A stretch of DNA of 64,000 nt from Pseudophaeomoniella oleicola (Eukaryota > Ascomycota > Eurotiomycetes > Phaeomoniellales > Phaeomoniellaceae): assembly GCA_003868215.1 (NCBI GenBank), contig QWDQ01000001.1, forward strand, positions 806,001-870,000, given 5' to 3'. The notes beneath the pieces were generated by a model. That model ran no database searches. It had not been told where the DNA came from and was given only the letters and a program-made list of their open reading frames with translations. The position numbers were made by a program, and so were the translations under genes. Shown piece after piece: positions 1 through 10,029 of the stretch; within the stretch, counting starts at the first letter, position 1; each line of letters starts with the position of its first letter.

Positions 1-830
1 ACGTTCTCGCCTCGCAACGAGCTGACCAGTTCCCACTGCAGCACCGCGCGCAACACACGATATCGCTCGGTCGCCGACATTTCGAAACTGTCCGGCACGC
101 ACCCGCACGCCTGCAGCCACGCGGCAGCCATCTTATTGAACACCGTCACGATCTCCTCCGCCGCCGTGATGAGATTGCACAGCAGCACAAGCGTATCGAT
201 CGTGGCCGGAATACTCTCCGCATGCCCACCCCTGAGTTTCCGCTCGTCGAACACGCCCGCGAAGAAAGCGTCGATGTCCCAGAACGATCGAAACAGGGTG
301 AACTTCGCCTCGAGGATCCCAAGGACGAGCAGCCTCAGCTCATTGAAACAGAACGTGTCGTTGATGATGCCGATCAATAAAGTCCGGCATGCGTTTTGGT
401 CCGCTACGTGCAGCCACGCAACTCTGTACGCGCATGTGAACCGCACCAGATCGCTCGGATCCGGCAGCGCGAGCAGCAAGAGGATCCTCGTGATGAGTTC
501 GTTGGGTAAGCGATCGAACGGTGTCGGTCTTCGGGGATCTAACTGCCTCTTTTTTCTGCTACTGCTGCTGCCACGAATAGTCCTGGATGCAACAGCTGTA
601 GTAGCAGTAGTCCCTGTAGGCCGGGCACCAGGCACAAGGCCCTTTCCCTTTCGATGAAACGTCAATTTGAAGAACAATCGTGATTCTCTCTTTTTCTCCT
701 TCTTTCTGTATTCTTCTTCTTTTTTATCCAGGAGGTCCAGTACGTCAAGAAATCTCTCCTGGCTCGATGATTCCTCGTCACTGGGCCGCTTGTTCGCTCG
801 TTGCCGTTGTCGTTGTCGCTGATATATCAT
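1..830 (-). CDS. F-box domain protein, C-terminus cut by window edge
   Basis: An open frame runs from an ATG at 830-828 (in-frame TGA 30 bases upstream) off the left edge, giving at least 276 residues. A basic, Ser/Glu/Lys-rich N-terminus of about 95 residues precedes an F-box at about residues 105-150, with the typical core FDRLPNELITRILLLL followed by a conserved Trp region (RVAWLHVADQNAC). F-box proteins dock substrates onto SCF ubiquitin ligases through Skp1. The part visible after the F-box is Leu-rich helical sequence with no WD40 or LRR pattern, so the substrate domain is not identifiable. No intron is needed in the visible part. The F-box assignment is firm; the substrate is unknown. 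The gene must continue beyond base 1. Confidence 0.8.
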   Translation of the reverse strand, partial: MIYQRQRQRQRANKRPSDEESSSQERFLDVLDLLDKKEEEYRKKEKKRESRLFFKLTFHRKGKGLVPGARPTGTTATTAVASRTIRGSSSSRKKRQLDPRRPTPFDRLPNELITRILLLLALPDPSDLVRFTCAYRVAWLHVADQNACRTLLIGIINDTFCFNELRLLVLGILEAKFTLFRSFWDIDAFFAGVFDERKLRGGHAESIPATIDTLVLLCNLITAAEEIVTVFNKMAAAWLQACGCVPDSFEMSATERYRVLRAVLQWELVSSLRGEN

Positions 831-1409
831 CTCTTCTTCTCGGAATAGAATCTGATCTCAAGAGAAAAACTTCGATTTGAAATAAGAAAAGAAAGAAAAC
901 AAGTAGGGGGGGGAAATACCTCCATTCATAGATATATATTATTCTATCCTATATAGTAAACATAGGTAGACAGACCATATACTAGGTAAAGTATACATTG
1001 GTCCCTATACTTGATATTTATATTCCTAAAAAGGCCTAGTTCAATTCAAACTATTCACCCCCCCCCCGGGCCTAGGCTCAGATTATATAAGGAAACCTCT
1101 TCTCGAACTCTCACACTCTCACAGAAAAAGACAAAACCAAAAACTTCGAATAGAGAAAAGTTTATGTAAGAGGGTTTTGCTGGGACTTCGAGGGGGGGGA
1201 GGTTTAAAAAAAAAAAAAAAAGGAAATGAAAACGAAAGAGATGTTTTAAATTGCTTCCGGTCTAAAGTATGTAGATACTAACACACCTGGACATGGGAAG
1301 AGTGATATCATAAGATGGAAGTAGGACTGACTTAGGTAGGTAGGGAGGTATATGGCGGACGTTCGTAAGCTCTTTCCTCCTCGCTGAAATATGCACAATT
1401 TTTTTTCCT
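831..1409. other. Intergenic, low-complexity spacer
   Basis: No gene is visible between the F-box gene 5' end and the oxygenase 3' end. The stretch is A/T-rich, with short homopolymers: a G8 run near 907, a C run near 1058-1067 and an A16 run near 1206-1221. It should contain the F-box promoter and the oxygenase 3' UTR and terminator. Confidence 0.6.
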
Positions 1410-2613
1410 TTATGAGACGAGTATTTCGGTCGCAGTGGCCTTGACGCCGTCCGACTTATTCTCAATATTATTGTTATTGTTGTTGTTGCTGCTGCTGCTG
1501 TTGTCATTGAATTCTTTCGCTCTCCCGTAACTAGCTCGATAACCGCCCAATATCGCCTCGGTGACAGATATAGGTGGGTACTTGGGCCTCTCGCCCGGCT
1601 CGACGCAACCGGGGAGGCAGTCGCAGACGTAATCCGGGTTGCCGCTGAAGAAGACGGGGATCGAATAGCGCTCCTTGCCGGATCTGTTGATGACGCGGTG
1701 CAGGTTCGAGACGTAGCGGTCGTTGGTCCAGCGTTGGAAGAGGTTGCCGAGGTTCACGACGAAGGCGTTGGGGGTTGGTTTGACGTCGAGCCAGGTGTTG
1801 GTGGGGTTGTCGTAGACCTGCAGGCCGTCCACGTCGCCTTGCATGAGAAGGGTGATGGCGCCGAAGTCGGTGTGCGCGCCGATGCCACGGGTGAGCTTCT
1901 CGTCGGCGGAGGGGGGTTGGGTTGGGTAGTGAAGCATTCTCATGGTCGCAACGGCTCCTTCTACAAAAGGGTCGAAGTAGTCTTCGGGGAGGTCGAGAGT
2001 GAGGGCGAGGACTTTCAACACGTCGGCCGCCAGTCCCAATACGGCGTGGTAGTAGTCCATCGATGTCTTCTTGAAGTGTTCGAGATCCGACATCCCTGTC
2101 GGCCAGAAGTTCGGCCCGCTGTTGACCTTCTTCTGGACAAAATACGGATGGTCTTCCGGTAGATCTTCCCCAAGGTAGATCCCTTCTTTAAGCTCCGGAT
2201 TCGTCCCTGCCTCCAGGATTTGGGTGCCGACGAGCTCGTAGCCACGGTTGTAATTGTTGCGATCTAAATGGGCCAAATCAGCAATTGTGCAATAACGGAA
2301 GATCAGGATGCGAGCTACCTTTGCTGATTTTCATCTTCTCCTCCACCGGCAATTTAAAAAACGATTCCGAACATCTGAATGCCTCTTCTTGAAGGTGCAA
2401 GGGGACGTTGTGGCCGGTGATTTGAAAGAAGCCATTGTACAAGCAGCAATCTCGGATTTCGTTCACGAGCCGTTGTTTCCTGGCAGGATCCTTTGCATAA
2501 AATGCTGTAAATAATGTCAGCGAATAGACTCTTTATGCCGAAGATGCTGCAGAATCGGGATGGCACTTGCCAGAGAAGTCCACGATCGGAGGTGCTCCTC
2601 GTGAATCGACCAT
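1410..2613 (-). CDS. 2-oxoglutarate/Fe(II)-dependent oxygenase, isopenicillin-N-synthase-like fold
   Basis: Three exons (2613-2571, 2504-2319, 2263-1410) encode 360 residues. The N-terminal DIOX_N region includes PPIVDFSAFYAKDP and LYNGFFQITGHNVP. The catalytic C-terminal domain carries the iron triad in HTDFGAITLLMQGD (His207, Asp209) and His265 (NLHRVINR), plus the 2-oxoglutarate-binding R-x-S at 275-277 (RYS). Such enzymes hydroxylate, desaturate or cyclise small molecules; the substrate cannot be read from sequence. The first intron has a GC donor (G|GCAAGT) instead of GT, and accepting it restores the conserved DFSAFY. The last 35 residues are a Ser/Asn-rich tail encoded by a CAG/CAA-type repeat. 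The gene stands head to head with an MFS transporter, suggesting a shared substrate. Nothing supports a beta-lactam role. Confidence 0.88.
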
Positions 2614-3503
2614 GGTGTTGTCGGATTGGACTGGGCGTAAGGGCTCAGGTACAGTAGACTATGGTTACTATAAGGTAAAGCTCTAGGAACATCGAAATGC
2701 AGTCGTTACGGACCCGTGAGATGAAATCAGTATACTCTTCCAGATTATAGTGCAGGGAAATGGCTAAAAAACGATGGATTGTATCAATCTCCAGTCTTCA
2801 TGTTTGCCCTACCTTGCTATCTTCAACATCGACACTGCTCATAGGGTCTGCAGACATCCTTGGAAGTTGATCCATATCTGATGGGAAGATGTCGAGCCGT
2901 GCAAGATGCGCTGACGAATGGGGTGTGACACGGGAAGACGTTGACCTTTCGTCGGGGTGTCCGGAGATCGACAATCCGGGCATCTCCAGATAACGATACG
3001 ATAGACAAAAGTGGGATGCGATATACAATATACAATATCGATATACAATGTACGATATACGATATACCTTGTAACCATGCAGCATGTTGATAAGAGACTC
3101 CAACCCCACCTTGCCGACACATATTGGCACACCCGTGTCCCACTTACAGATGCTATACAGTCGCTGAATTTCACGGCAGATGCGGTTATAGGTCAGGTTA
3201 TATCCTTTCAATTGTAGTGTTGTAAGGAGCCGTGCATATCCTGGTTGCGCCTAACAGTGGAGTCCAATGGTCTCAGGCAACCGTCATTATCTCGGTCAAA
3301 ATGCATGCAACGAGATAAGGGTTTTGGCCATCTTATCAATGTAGAGTGTAGCAACGCCGGCAGCCAGCCGACGGTCATACAGGGGGAGGTATAAGATTCC
3401 CGGTCACTGCAGTCGAGCTTGCAATCGAGTGCTGTTCTTTCAGTACGCCCTCAGTTCGGCGACATAGTCAGAATACGTGCTGCTGACATCCAAAGTTTCC
3501 AGC
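2614..3503. promoter_or_regulatory. Shared divergent promoter region of the oxygenase and the MFS transporter
   Basis: This 890-base spacer separates two start codons pointing away from each other. No coding gene is supported: short frames here are in repetitive or low-information sequence. It holds the AT-rich GATATAC repeat patch at 3020-3067 (listed separately). Bidirectional control is inferred from geometry only. Confidence 0.5.
3020..3067. repeat. Imperfect tandem GATATAC/ATACAAT repeats
   Basis: About 48 bases consist almost entirely of the words GATATAC and ATACAAT in tandem (four GATATAC copies visible). The patch lies in the middle of the oxygenase/MFS divergent promoter. It could be a microsatellite or an array of binding sites. 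Confidence 0.7.
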
Positions 3504-5017
3504 ATGGAGAAACACGTTGAGACCGAAGAGGGTTCCAAGCCAGCGGATAGTGAATCTGGAACCATAATTCCGTTCATTGACCAAGCCGCGGAGCGCTCAT
3601 ACGTACGGAAGCTCGACTGCTTTCTCCTACCATTCTTGTCGCTCATGTACTTCTTCAATTCGGTTGATAGATCAAATCTTGGGAATGCTGAGACCGATGG
3701 GATGACCGTCGACTTACACTTTGTGGGGGAAGAATACTCACTGCTTATTCTGCTCTTTTACATACCCAATGGCCTCTGTGATCTGCCGCTCAATATGCTT
3801 ACGAAGCGGTACTCGGGGCGCATGATGCTGCCGAGTCTCATGCTTGGCTGGGGCAGGTACGTGTCTTCTTACCCGGGAAATGTTCTTCGCAAGCTAACAT
3901 GTTCAGCATTGCTCTCATTCAATGTGCGGCGAAGAACTTCGCAGGTCTACTTGTGCTCCGGCTCATACTGGGTACCTTTGAAGCGGGCTTCTTCGCGGGT
4001 GTCGTGTTCTATTTGACCTTGTTCTATACGAGAGGCGAGCTCGGATTCCGTATCGCTATCTTTTTTGGATCGGCGTTGCTTGCTGCCGCGTTCTCTGGTC
4101 TGATCTCATATGGGGTTTTCCAGGTTGACAATCCTCATGTACAAGGCTGGCAGCTGTTGTTTATTATTGAAGGGGGGCTCACCGTGGTGGTCGCAGCCTG
4201 CGGCTACTTCTGGCTCCCCGCATCTCCAGAGACAGCCTGGTTCCTCGGCCCAGAAGAGAAGCTTGCAGCCCGAGCGCGGATGCTGCGTGATGCATCCGGT
4301 AAGGTTGGCAGCAAATTCAACGTCCGAGAGAGCTTTCAGATGTGGAAGGGTTGGAGGTTTGCAGTGTGGTGCGTCATCGCTTTCACCTACCCAGTGGCGT
4401 GGTCGACGACTTCGAACTTCCTCCCACAAATCGTAGAGAGACTCGGCTACAGCACGGTCAAGACAAACCTCTGGACTGTCGCGCCGAATGCCGTCGGCTT
4501 TGTTGTCCTACTCTGCATAACTAAGTCGTCCGATTACTTTCGTGAGCGTACTTTCCACATCGTCCTGGCCCTTTGCATCTCTCTGGTCGGGATGATCATT
4601 CTCGCCACCATTGACGTACTGGACAACAAGGGAGTGGCATACTTCGCATGCTTCCTCATGGCAGCAGGAGGTTACATTCCTTCCTGTCTTGTCCACTCGT
4701 GGCACAACAACAACAACCTGGAGGAGAACTCACGCGCTGCAACCACCGGTTTCCTTGTGGGATTGGGAAATCTTGCCGGTATTCTGAGCGCCGGCACATT
4801 TCGAACGGAATACGCCCCAAAGTACATTCCAACTCTCATCGCGACAGCTTGTTGCAACGGCGTCTGTATTGTCTTCACACTGTGGCTTGGAATTTGGATG
4901 AAAATGGAGAATAAGAGGAGAAACAAGGAACAGGGCCAGACACTGAAGGCTGAGGACATCGACACCAGTGGACTGGTAGATGGCGAGAAGGATCCAAGGT
5001 GGCGATACTTTAGTTGA
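3504..5017 (+). CDS. MFS transporter, anion:cation symporter (Dal5/Tna1-like) family
   Basis: Two exons (3504-3856, 3907-5017) encode 487 residues; a 50-base intron splits the segment reading GWGS-IALIQCAAKN. The start is the ATG at 3504; an in-frame GTG further up is not needed. TM1 contains LPFLSLMYFFNSVDRSNLGNAE, the D-R-S-N-x-G-N-A signature of the fungal allantoate/nicotinate/biotin permease family. The loop between TM2 and TM3 (LTKRYSGRMMLPS) and the TM4-TM5 region (RLILGTFEAGFFAGVVFY) fit the same family. About 12 hydrophobic segments are present with a charged cytosolic C-terminus. Members import organic anions or vitamins at the plasma membrane using the proton gradient. Substrate not predictable. 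The divergent oxygenase neighbour may act on the imported compound (inference). Confidence 0.9.
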
Positions 5018-5672
5018 GCATGTACATAACGGTTGTTGAGAATATCCCCACTCGATATAAATATTCATGATCACTCGTCGCAGCATCTCAGAGACACACC
5101 ACAGAAGCCATACCTTTGCCCTAGAACCTAGCCAGCGTACAGCCATACCCTAGTAATAACCGAGTAAGTAGGTAGAGAGCTACCCAAAGAGCTCAACATA
5201 GGCGGCGAGGATAATGGCGATAGTAATAGATGAGGTCGTAGGCAGTAGGCAGTAGGTTAGGGATGGGAATAGACAGCAATCGGTAGTACCCGCGGCGAGT
5301 GGGAGCAAGGTCTAGACAACTCCGTCGGATATACTTCCGCCTCAAGCTACTCCAAGTTACCAGTGACCAACATCTCTCCATCCCTCCATCCCTCCATCCA
5401 TTTACCCTGCTCACTACCTACTACGATAGGTGCATACAAACGACAATCACAATCAAAGCATTCTCAACCTTTCGCTTCTCACATCACATCTTTTCGATAA
5501 CCTCCTCATAATCACCTCATCTCAACAGAAACAACGAGACCGACCAGGCGATAGACTGAACCCTTTGTCGATATCACATATCGCGCTCGTGCAATCAAAC
5601 CGGCAAATACATACTCAGACCTCCCATTTTCGCTCTCTTCTTCTTCTTCTTCTTCTTCTTGTTCTTCTCAAA
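5018..5672. other. Intergenic: transporter 3' region and SelK-like promoter
   Basis: No gene is supported. The left part is a TAGGTAG/GGCAGTAGG-rich patch around 5150-5260. The right part becomes strongly C/T-rich, with CATCCCTCC repeats near 5375-5400 and a CTT-repeat tract at about 5637-5668 that ends just before the SelK-like ATG. Such pyrimidine tracts are common at fungal transcription starts. Confidence 0.55.
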
Positions 5673-6128
5673 ATGTCGGCCGTCCCTAAAAAGACACCCT
5701 ACATCTCTCAAGGTCGTATCCTCGAAACGTAACGTTCCCCTCACCATCTCTATCCCCCTCTTTCCGCTGTCTGTAAACTAACTAACTCCTCTAGTCCCCC
5801 CCTCTCAACCCGCCTCTCCTCAACCCTCTCCTCAACTTACAACTTCCTCGGCCTATACGTCGTATCCCTCTTCTCTCTCGATCCGTACACCGCGGCGCAA
5901 AACTCGAGTTTCAATACGAATGCGGCGATGAGGCCGAGGGCTAGTGCGGGATATAGTGGTGGTAGTAGTAGTGGTAGTCGGTTGGGCGGAGGTGGTAACG
6001 GTGGTGGGTGGTTTGGTAGTAGAGGTGGAGGTGGAGGTGGCAGTGGTGGGAGTGGGAGTGGGACGGGAGCGAGGAGGATTGGGACGGTGGATGATGTGAG
6101 GGGGCCGGAGTGTGGGAGCTGTGGTTGA
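5673..6128 (+). CDS. SelK/SelG-family ER membrane protein, cysteine form
   Basis: Two exons (5673-5728, 5795-6128; intron with an AACTAACTAAC branch region) encode 129 residues. The layout matches the selenoprotein K family: short N-terminus ending in ISQGRILE, one hydrophobic segment at about residues 35-52 (NFLGLYVVSLFSL), a long Gly/Ser/Arg-rich cytosolic tail, and a conserved C-terminal block RRIGTVDDVRGPECGSCG. In animals the last block reads GG-Sec-GR; here Cys takes that place (SCG). In animals SelK is an ER protein involved in ER-associated degradation and protein acylation. The Gly-rich tail is unusually G/T-skewed DNA. Family assignment rests on architecture and the C-terminal motif rather than overall identity. 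Confidence 0.75.
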
Positions 6129-6822
6129 TCGGGCTGAGAGTGGGCGTGATGATGGGGTAGAGTGATCAAACCAGCCATGTTGGTTGACGAGATTGATGAC
6201 GATAGGGGCAGGATTGGTCTGCTATCATGGGCGTTCACACAACGGCGTTTTCTTATCTTAATTAAATCAACCGACTTATTCTTAAAGAAAGAAAGAAAGA
6301 AACAAAAGGCATAGAGGCCGGGAGCAAGTACCAGAAATCCGTATTAAACTCGGGCCCCCTTTACGGGCGTTGGAAATACCATTTACACACACATTCTCCA
6401 GTCGATCACTCGCAATTTGAAAAGGTACATACAATGTAGAGTATGTAGTATTGTTTAACAACGGTGATTGTAAATGTGATTGATGGCTATAGAGGCGTGT
6501 ATGTATGCATGTATGTAGGTAGGTGGAGACATCGACATTTGACAGTGAACCAACAGCTTTAAACAGCGCCAATTTGTTTGCTGATCCCGTAGATACGGAT
6601 ATTAGATACAGCTTTTAAGGCAAGGAAAGATACGAGGACATGAGCCATGATAGCGCCCGCCAACCCACCATCGTCCGTGTTGAAAAGGAAGAGAAGACGA
6701 AGACGTGATCCGGGTGTTGTTGTTGGCTGCCAGGATAACCATAAAACGCCATGTACAAGCAATATGTAAATACCAATGCCCCAATGCTCCAATCACGTAC
6801 CAACCGACCGAACGGCTAGATC
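6129..6822. other. Convergent intergenic region (SelK-like / lipoyl synthase 3' ends)
   Basis: No gene supported. It holds both 3' UTRs, a GAAA repeat at about 6284-6304 and a GTATGTATGCATGTATGTAGGTAGGT stretch near 6498-6523. Short frames here lack any recognisable domain. Confidence 0.5.
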
Positions 6823-8067
6823 TCAGGCAATCCTCGAAGAAGCAGAAGCAGCAGAAATGTCACCAGCGATATCGGCCGCCGCAGTCTCCGCTCTTCCAGC
6901 TCTCCTCTTCTTTAACACGTTCTCGATGAACGATTCGCCGGCTTTGTAAGAGCTGCGAACGAGGGGACCGCTCGCGCAGTAGAGGAAGCCCATGTCGAGG
7001 GCACGCTGTTTCCAGGCATCGAAAGCCGTAGGGGTGATGTATTCGTGCACAGGCATGTGCCTTTTTGTGGGTCGCATGTATTGTCCAAAGGTGACGACGT
7101 CGACTTGGACGTTGCGAAGATCGCGCAAGGTCTGCCATATCTCCTCTTCGGTTTCTCCTAGACCGAGCATGATTGATGTTTTGGTGATGAGGCCGGGTTG
7201 GGCGGCTTTGGCGGCCTTCAAGACTTCTAGGGATTGTCGGTACTTCGCCCTTCGGTCCCGGACTTGTGGTGTCAAGGCCTCGACGGTCTCCATGTTGTGC
7301 GCATAGACATCTAGTCCGGACTGTGCGACGAGCGCAACCATGTCCAGATCACCGGCGTAGTCACCAGTCAAGCATTCGACTAACATGCCTGGCGCCTTGC
7401 TCTTGATCTTCATAACGGTCTCTGCGAAGTGATGAGCCCCGCCATCAGCAAGATCATCGCGATCCACCGATGTCAAGACCACATAGCCTATGCCCCATCT
7501 TGAAATCGCTTCTGCGGTGTGTTCTGGTTCGTGGGGATCGAGCGGCGGAGGCGCCTTCGATGTTTTGACACTGCAGAATCGACACCCACGTGTGCATGTG
7601 TCTCCCATCAACATGATCGTGGCTGTTGCCTCTGCCTTCTCACCACCCCAACACTCCCCCATATTCGGACATCGAGCCTCCTCGCAAACCGTATGCAGAT
7701 TCAACCCTCGAAGGTCTCTTTTGATATTCTTCACCGAAGTCCCATCCGGAATCGGCGTCTTCAGCCACTCGGGTAATCGTGTGATCTGTTTCTGTTTCCC
7801 CTTCGGCCCCACCAATGCGGTTTTCAAAGCATAGGCTTCAGATGGATCCAGAGGCGCTTCCGTCTCCCCACCGCCCACGAAGTCTGCAAATGACGGTCCA
7901 GCGTTCAATTTGTCGGTGAATCTGGTAGGTCGTACTCGCGGTTTGTCTGAAGGAGAAGAGCCCGTGACAGGCGAATTGGGTGCCGCTGTGGCAAAAGAAC
8001 GTATTGCTCGCTTCGTCACGGCGCGAGCAGAGCACTGCGCGCAGATGTATCTCGGTGCCAATGACAT
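6823..8067 (-). CDS. LIP5: Lipoyl synthase, mitochondrial (radical SAM)
   Basis: A single exon encodes 414 residues, starting at the ATG at 8067 ([12 protein letters not shown]); an in-frame TTG upstream is not a start. The enzyme inserts two sulfurs into octanoyl groups on the lipoyl domains of mitochondrial dehydrogenases and GcvH. The N-terminal ~40 residues are rich in Arg/Ala/Ser without acids, fitting a mitochondrial presequence. Two [4Fe-4S] clusters are visible: auxiliary [12 protein letters not shown] (Cys128, 133, 139) and radical-SAM CTRGCRFC (Cys158, 162, 165). The C-terminal [12 protein letters not shown], which contributes a serine ligand in the family, is present. Length and motifs match eukaryotic LIAS/LIP5 closely. 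A basic Ala-rich tail follows. No sign of damage. Confidence 0.97.
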   Translation of the reverse strand: MSLAPRYICAQCSARAVTKRAIRSFATAAPNSPVTGSSPSDKPRVRPTRFTDKLNAGPSFADFVGGGETEAPLDPSEAYALKTALVGPKGKQKQITRLPEWLKTPIPDGTSVKNIKRDLRGLNLHTVCEEARCPNMGECWGGEKAEATATIMLMGDTCTRGCRFCSVKTSKAPPPLDPHEPEHTAEAISRWGIGYVVLTSVDRDDLADGGAHHFAETVMKIKSKAPGMLVECLTGDYAGDLDMVALVAQSGLDVYAHNMETVEALTPQVRDRRAKYRQSLEVLKAAKAAQPGLITKTSIMLGLGETEEEIWQTLRDLRNVQVDVVTFGQYMRPTKRHMPVHEYITPTAFDAWKQRALDMGFLYCASGPLVRSSYKAGESFIENVLKKRRAGRAETAAADIAGDISAASASSRIA

Positions 8068-8506
8068 TGTCACCTTAAAAGAAAAGAAAGTAAGTCGTAT
8101 CAATTAAATCCTCAAAGGGGAATGCTATCGTCGTGAGCACCTTTAGGTGAGTAATGAGTTATTTTCATAAGTATTGCTGACAATTATTATCTTTTGGAGG
8201 TTGCTCAGAGCTCGGAACACTTTCCTTTCTCGAATGACGCAATTGTATCTGATTCCGAGATCCGGGGAATCACGTCGCGACTCGACACTACGATGCTTTA
8301 ACCAGGGAAGTTGACTGCGGCGGAGCATGGAGTTGGCTCTGTATAAGAGGATAAGAATTTACCAATTGTATGTTGAGTCTCAATGAGAAGAAGGTAGGAA
8401 TGATCGATGGCCTTCGAGGTAATGTTGTCTCTTATCCCTATGTAGATGAAAAAAAAATATACTTACCACTCCGTTCTTGTCCTACAAACACCCGAATTCA
8501 ACAACT
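8068..8506. promoter_or_regulatory. Lipoyl synthase promoter and downstream region of secreted-protein gene
   Basis: No coding gene is supported in this 439-base spacer. It must hold the lipoyl synthase promoter; no clear TATA element or known operator was recognised. Confidence 0.4.
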
Positions 8507-9163
8507 TCATCTAACACTCAAAGCACTTTTCGCCCGGTCCCAATACTCTCTCCTCTCATCCGTAACAGTTGTCTGCACGCAGTCCGTCACGAAGTTCTCC
8601 CACGCCTCATCCGTACCCTGTTCCAGACCACTCTTCACATCGTCGCTGCACTGAGTACTCAGGAACCAAGCGGCGGTCGCGAAACTGTGGTCGTTGTCGA
8701 GAACGAGTGCCAGAGCCCCAGCCGGGGTTGATCCTGAGCCGGTGACACGGGAAGAGAGAGTGGGGATGCTGGCGATGTACTTGGAAACGTAAGCGGGGCT
8801 CATCATGCAGCGGGTTCCTTGGCCAGGGGTGCCGGGGTAGTGGTTGATGTTGTACTTGAAGTCAGCGGATTCGAAGGCCATCCATGAGAGGAGGGCGGCT
8901 TGGGAACCGGCGTTCGTGATGCTGTACTTTGTGAAACTGGATAGGATGGGGTCGAGCGCATCGGCCGCGGTGGTGCATTCAGATGGAAAGGGAGAGGAAG
9001 CGCAGGTCGCTGAAGTTGGAGCGATCGTGAGTAGTTGATCAACCGGAGAGCGCGCGTAGAGGCGAGAAGAGAAAGTTGACGGAATAGGAGTCGCGGTGGC
9101 TAGGAAAGCAAAGATCGAGATTGCCAGTGTGCCCAATTTGAGGGACGCTCGTATTGAATCCAT
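8507..9163 (-). CDS. Small secreted protein of unknown function
   Basis: A single exon encodes 218 residues from the ATG at 9163. Residues 1-25 form a clear signal peptide (charged start, then LGTLAISIFAFLATATP), followed by a basic/Ser-rich segment that may be a propeptide. The mature part has five cysteines and one compact domain with the motif WMAFESADFKYNINHYPGTP followed by QGTRCMMSP, then a helical C-terminal half ending in a basic tail. I recognise this as a recurring fungal secreted type but cannot name a function. No catalytic motif stands out. A TATA-like stretch lies about 55-70 bases upstream of the ATG (around 9219-9232). It lies on the same strand as lipoyl synthase but is a separate transcription unit by spacing. 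Confidence 0.75.
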   Translation of the reverse strand: MDSIRASLKLGTLAISIFAFLATATPIPSTFSSRLYARSPVDQLLTIAPTSATCASSPFPSECTTAADALDPILSSFTKYSITNAGSQAALLSWMAFESADFKYNINHYPGTPGQGTRCMMSPAYVSKYIASIPTLSSRVTGSGSTPAGALALVLDNDHSFATAAWFLSTQCSDDVKSGLEQGTDEAWENFVTDCVQTTVTDERREYWDRAKSALSVR

Positions 9164-10029
9164 GTTTGATGCTCGAGGTGATAATAGATCTGCCCGCAGA
9201 TCGACAAGCAGTCTCCCTAGATATTATATACCAAAAAGAAATAGAAACCAGCAACAAAAAACCACCATCTCAGACTCAAAGAAACAACACCCCAAAAGAA
9301 AAACAAAAGAGCGAAATACAGCGACATCAAAGAGAAAGCCAACAAACCGTATCACGTCATCAAAGAAAATTCCAAACACCCCAAGACACATCGCGAATGG
9401 ATTGAATGGTTGGACCACAATTCCCCCATCAAATACCTACTACCTAGGTATTTCGAGGATTGTTTCTGTTTCGGAACATTGCGTTTCATTTGTATATCGA
9501 AATACTACAATGGAGAAGATGCGATTGGTTGGTCTTGTTGGCTCAAACACGAAACGAAACCCCTGGAAAAAAGGGGTCCGGAAGGTCTGCCGAAGAAGAT
9601 ACAAGAGGAACAAGAAGCAATGTTTCAGTAGATTTATAAGATATGGTAATCTATAGATTTCTATTCGATTGATAGTATAGGTTCTCTTTATGATGAAGAG
9701 TCGAAGGAAAAAATCAATCTGCGTTTAGGTAGCTGCTCAATTGTTGGGAATATATGGAGGTTTTTTCGCAAAAGGAAAGGAAGGGCATTTTGGTGCCGTT
9801 TGTTCTTGTTTTCCAATTCCTTCTTCCGAAGAGCTCTCCGACATTTGTGTTCTTAGTCAATTAATTATAGGATCATATGAGGAACTTGAAAATTCGAGAT
9901 GAAAGGAGAGGCAGGACATCATTCGCGCCTCTTCACCCCCTTCCCCTCGAAAACCGGGCCTGATGAAAAGCCATTTAAGATAGGTCGGTCGGTGTGTTGT
10001 TGAGCAGATCAGAGCAGAACGAGAGGACC
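9164..10029. other. Intergenic: secreted-protein promoter and BTA1 3' region
   Basis: A-rich sequence with AGAAACCAGCAAC-like simple patches and an ACCTAGGT palindrome at 9442-9449 inside TACCTACTACCTAGGTA. The 186-codon frame on the plus strand here is Lys/Thr/Asn-rich translation of this A-rich DNA with no domain; I do not call it a gene. Confidence 0.5.

Noticed and set aside
1698-2162. 154-codon frame opposite the oxygenase
   Set aside because: Val/Gly/Glu-rich mirror of a real exon with the iron-binding motif on the other strand.
1410-5017. Penicillin-type biosynthetic cluster
   Set aside because: The oxygenase only shares the fold; no ACV synthetase, acyltransferase or other cluster gene is present.
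6126-6137. TGA at the end of the SelK-like gene read as selenocysteine
   Set aside because: The Cys two codons earlier already occupies the Sec position of the family motif, a second TGA follows after two codons, and this group of fungi is not known to make selenoproteins.
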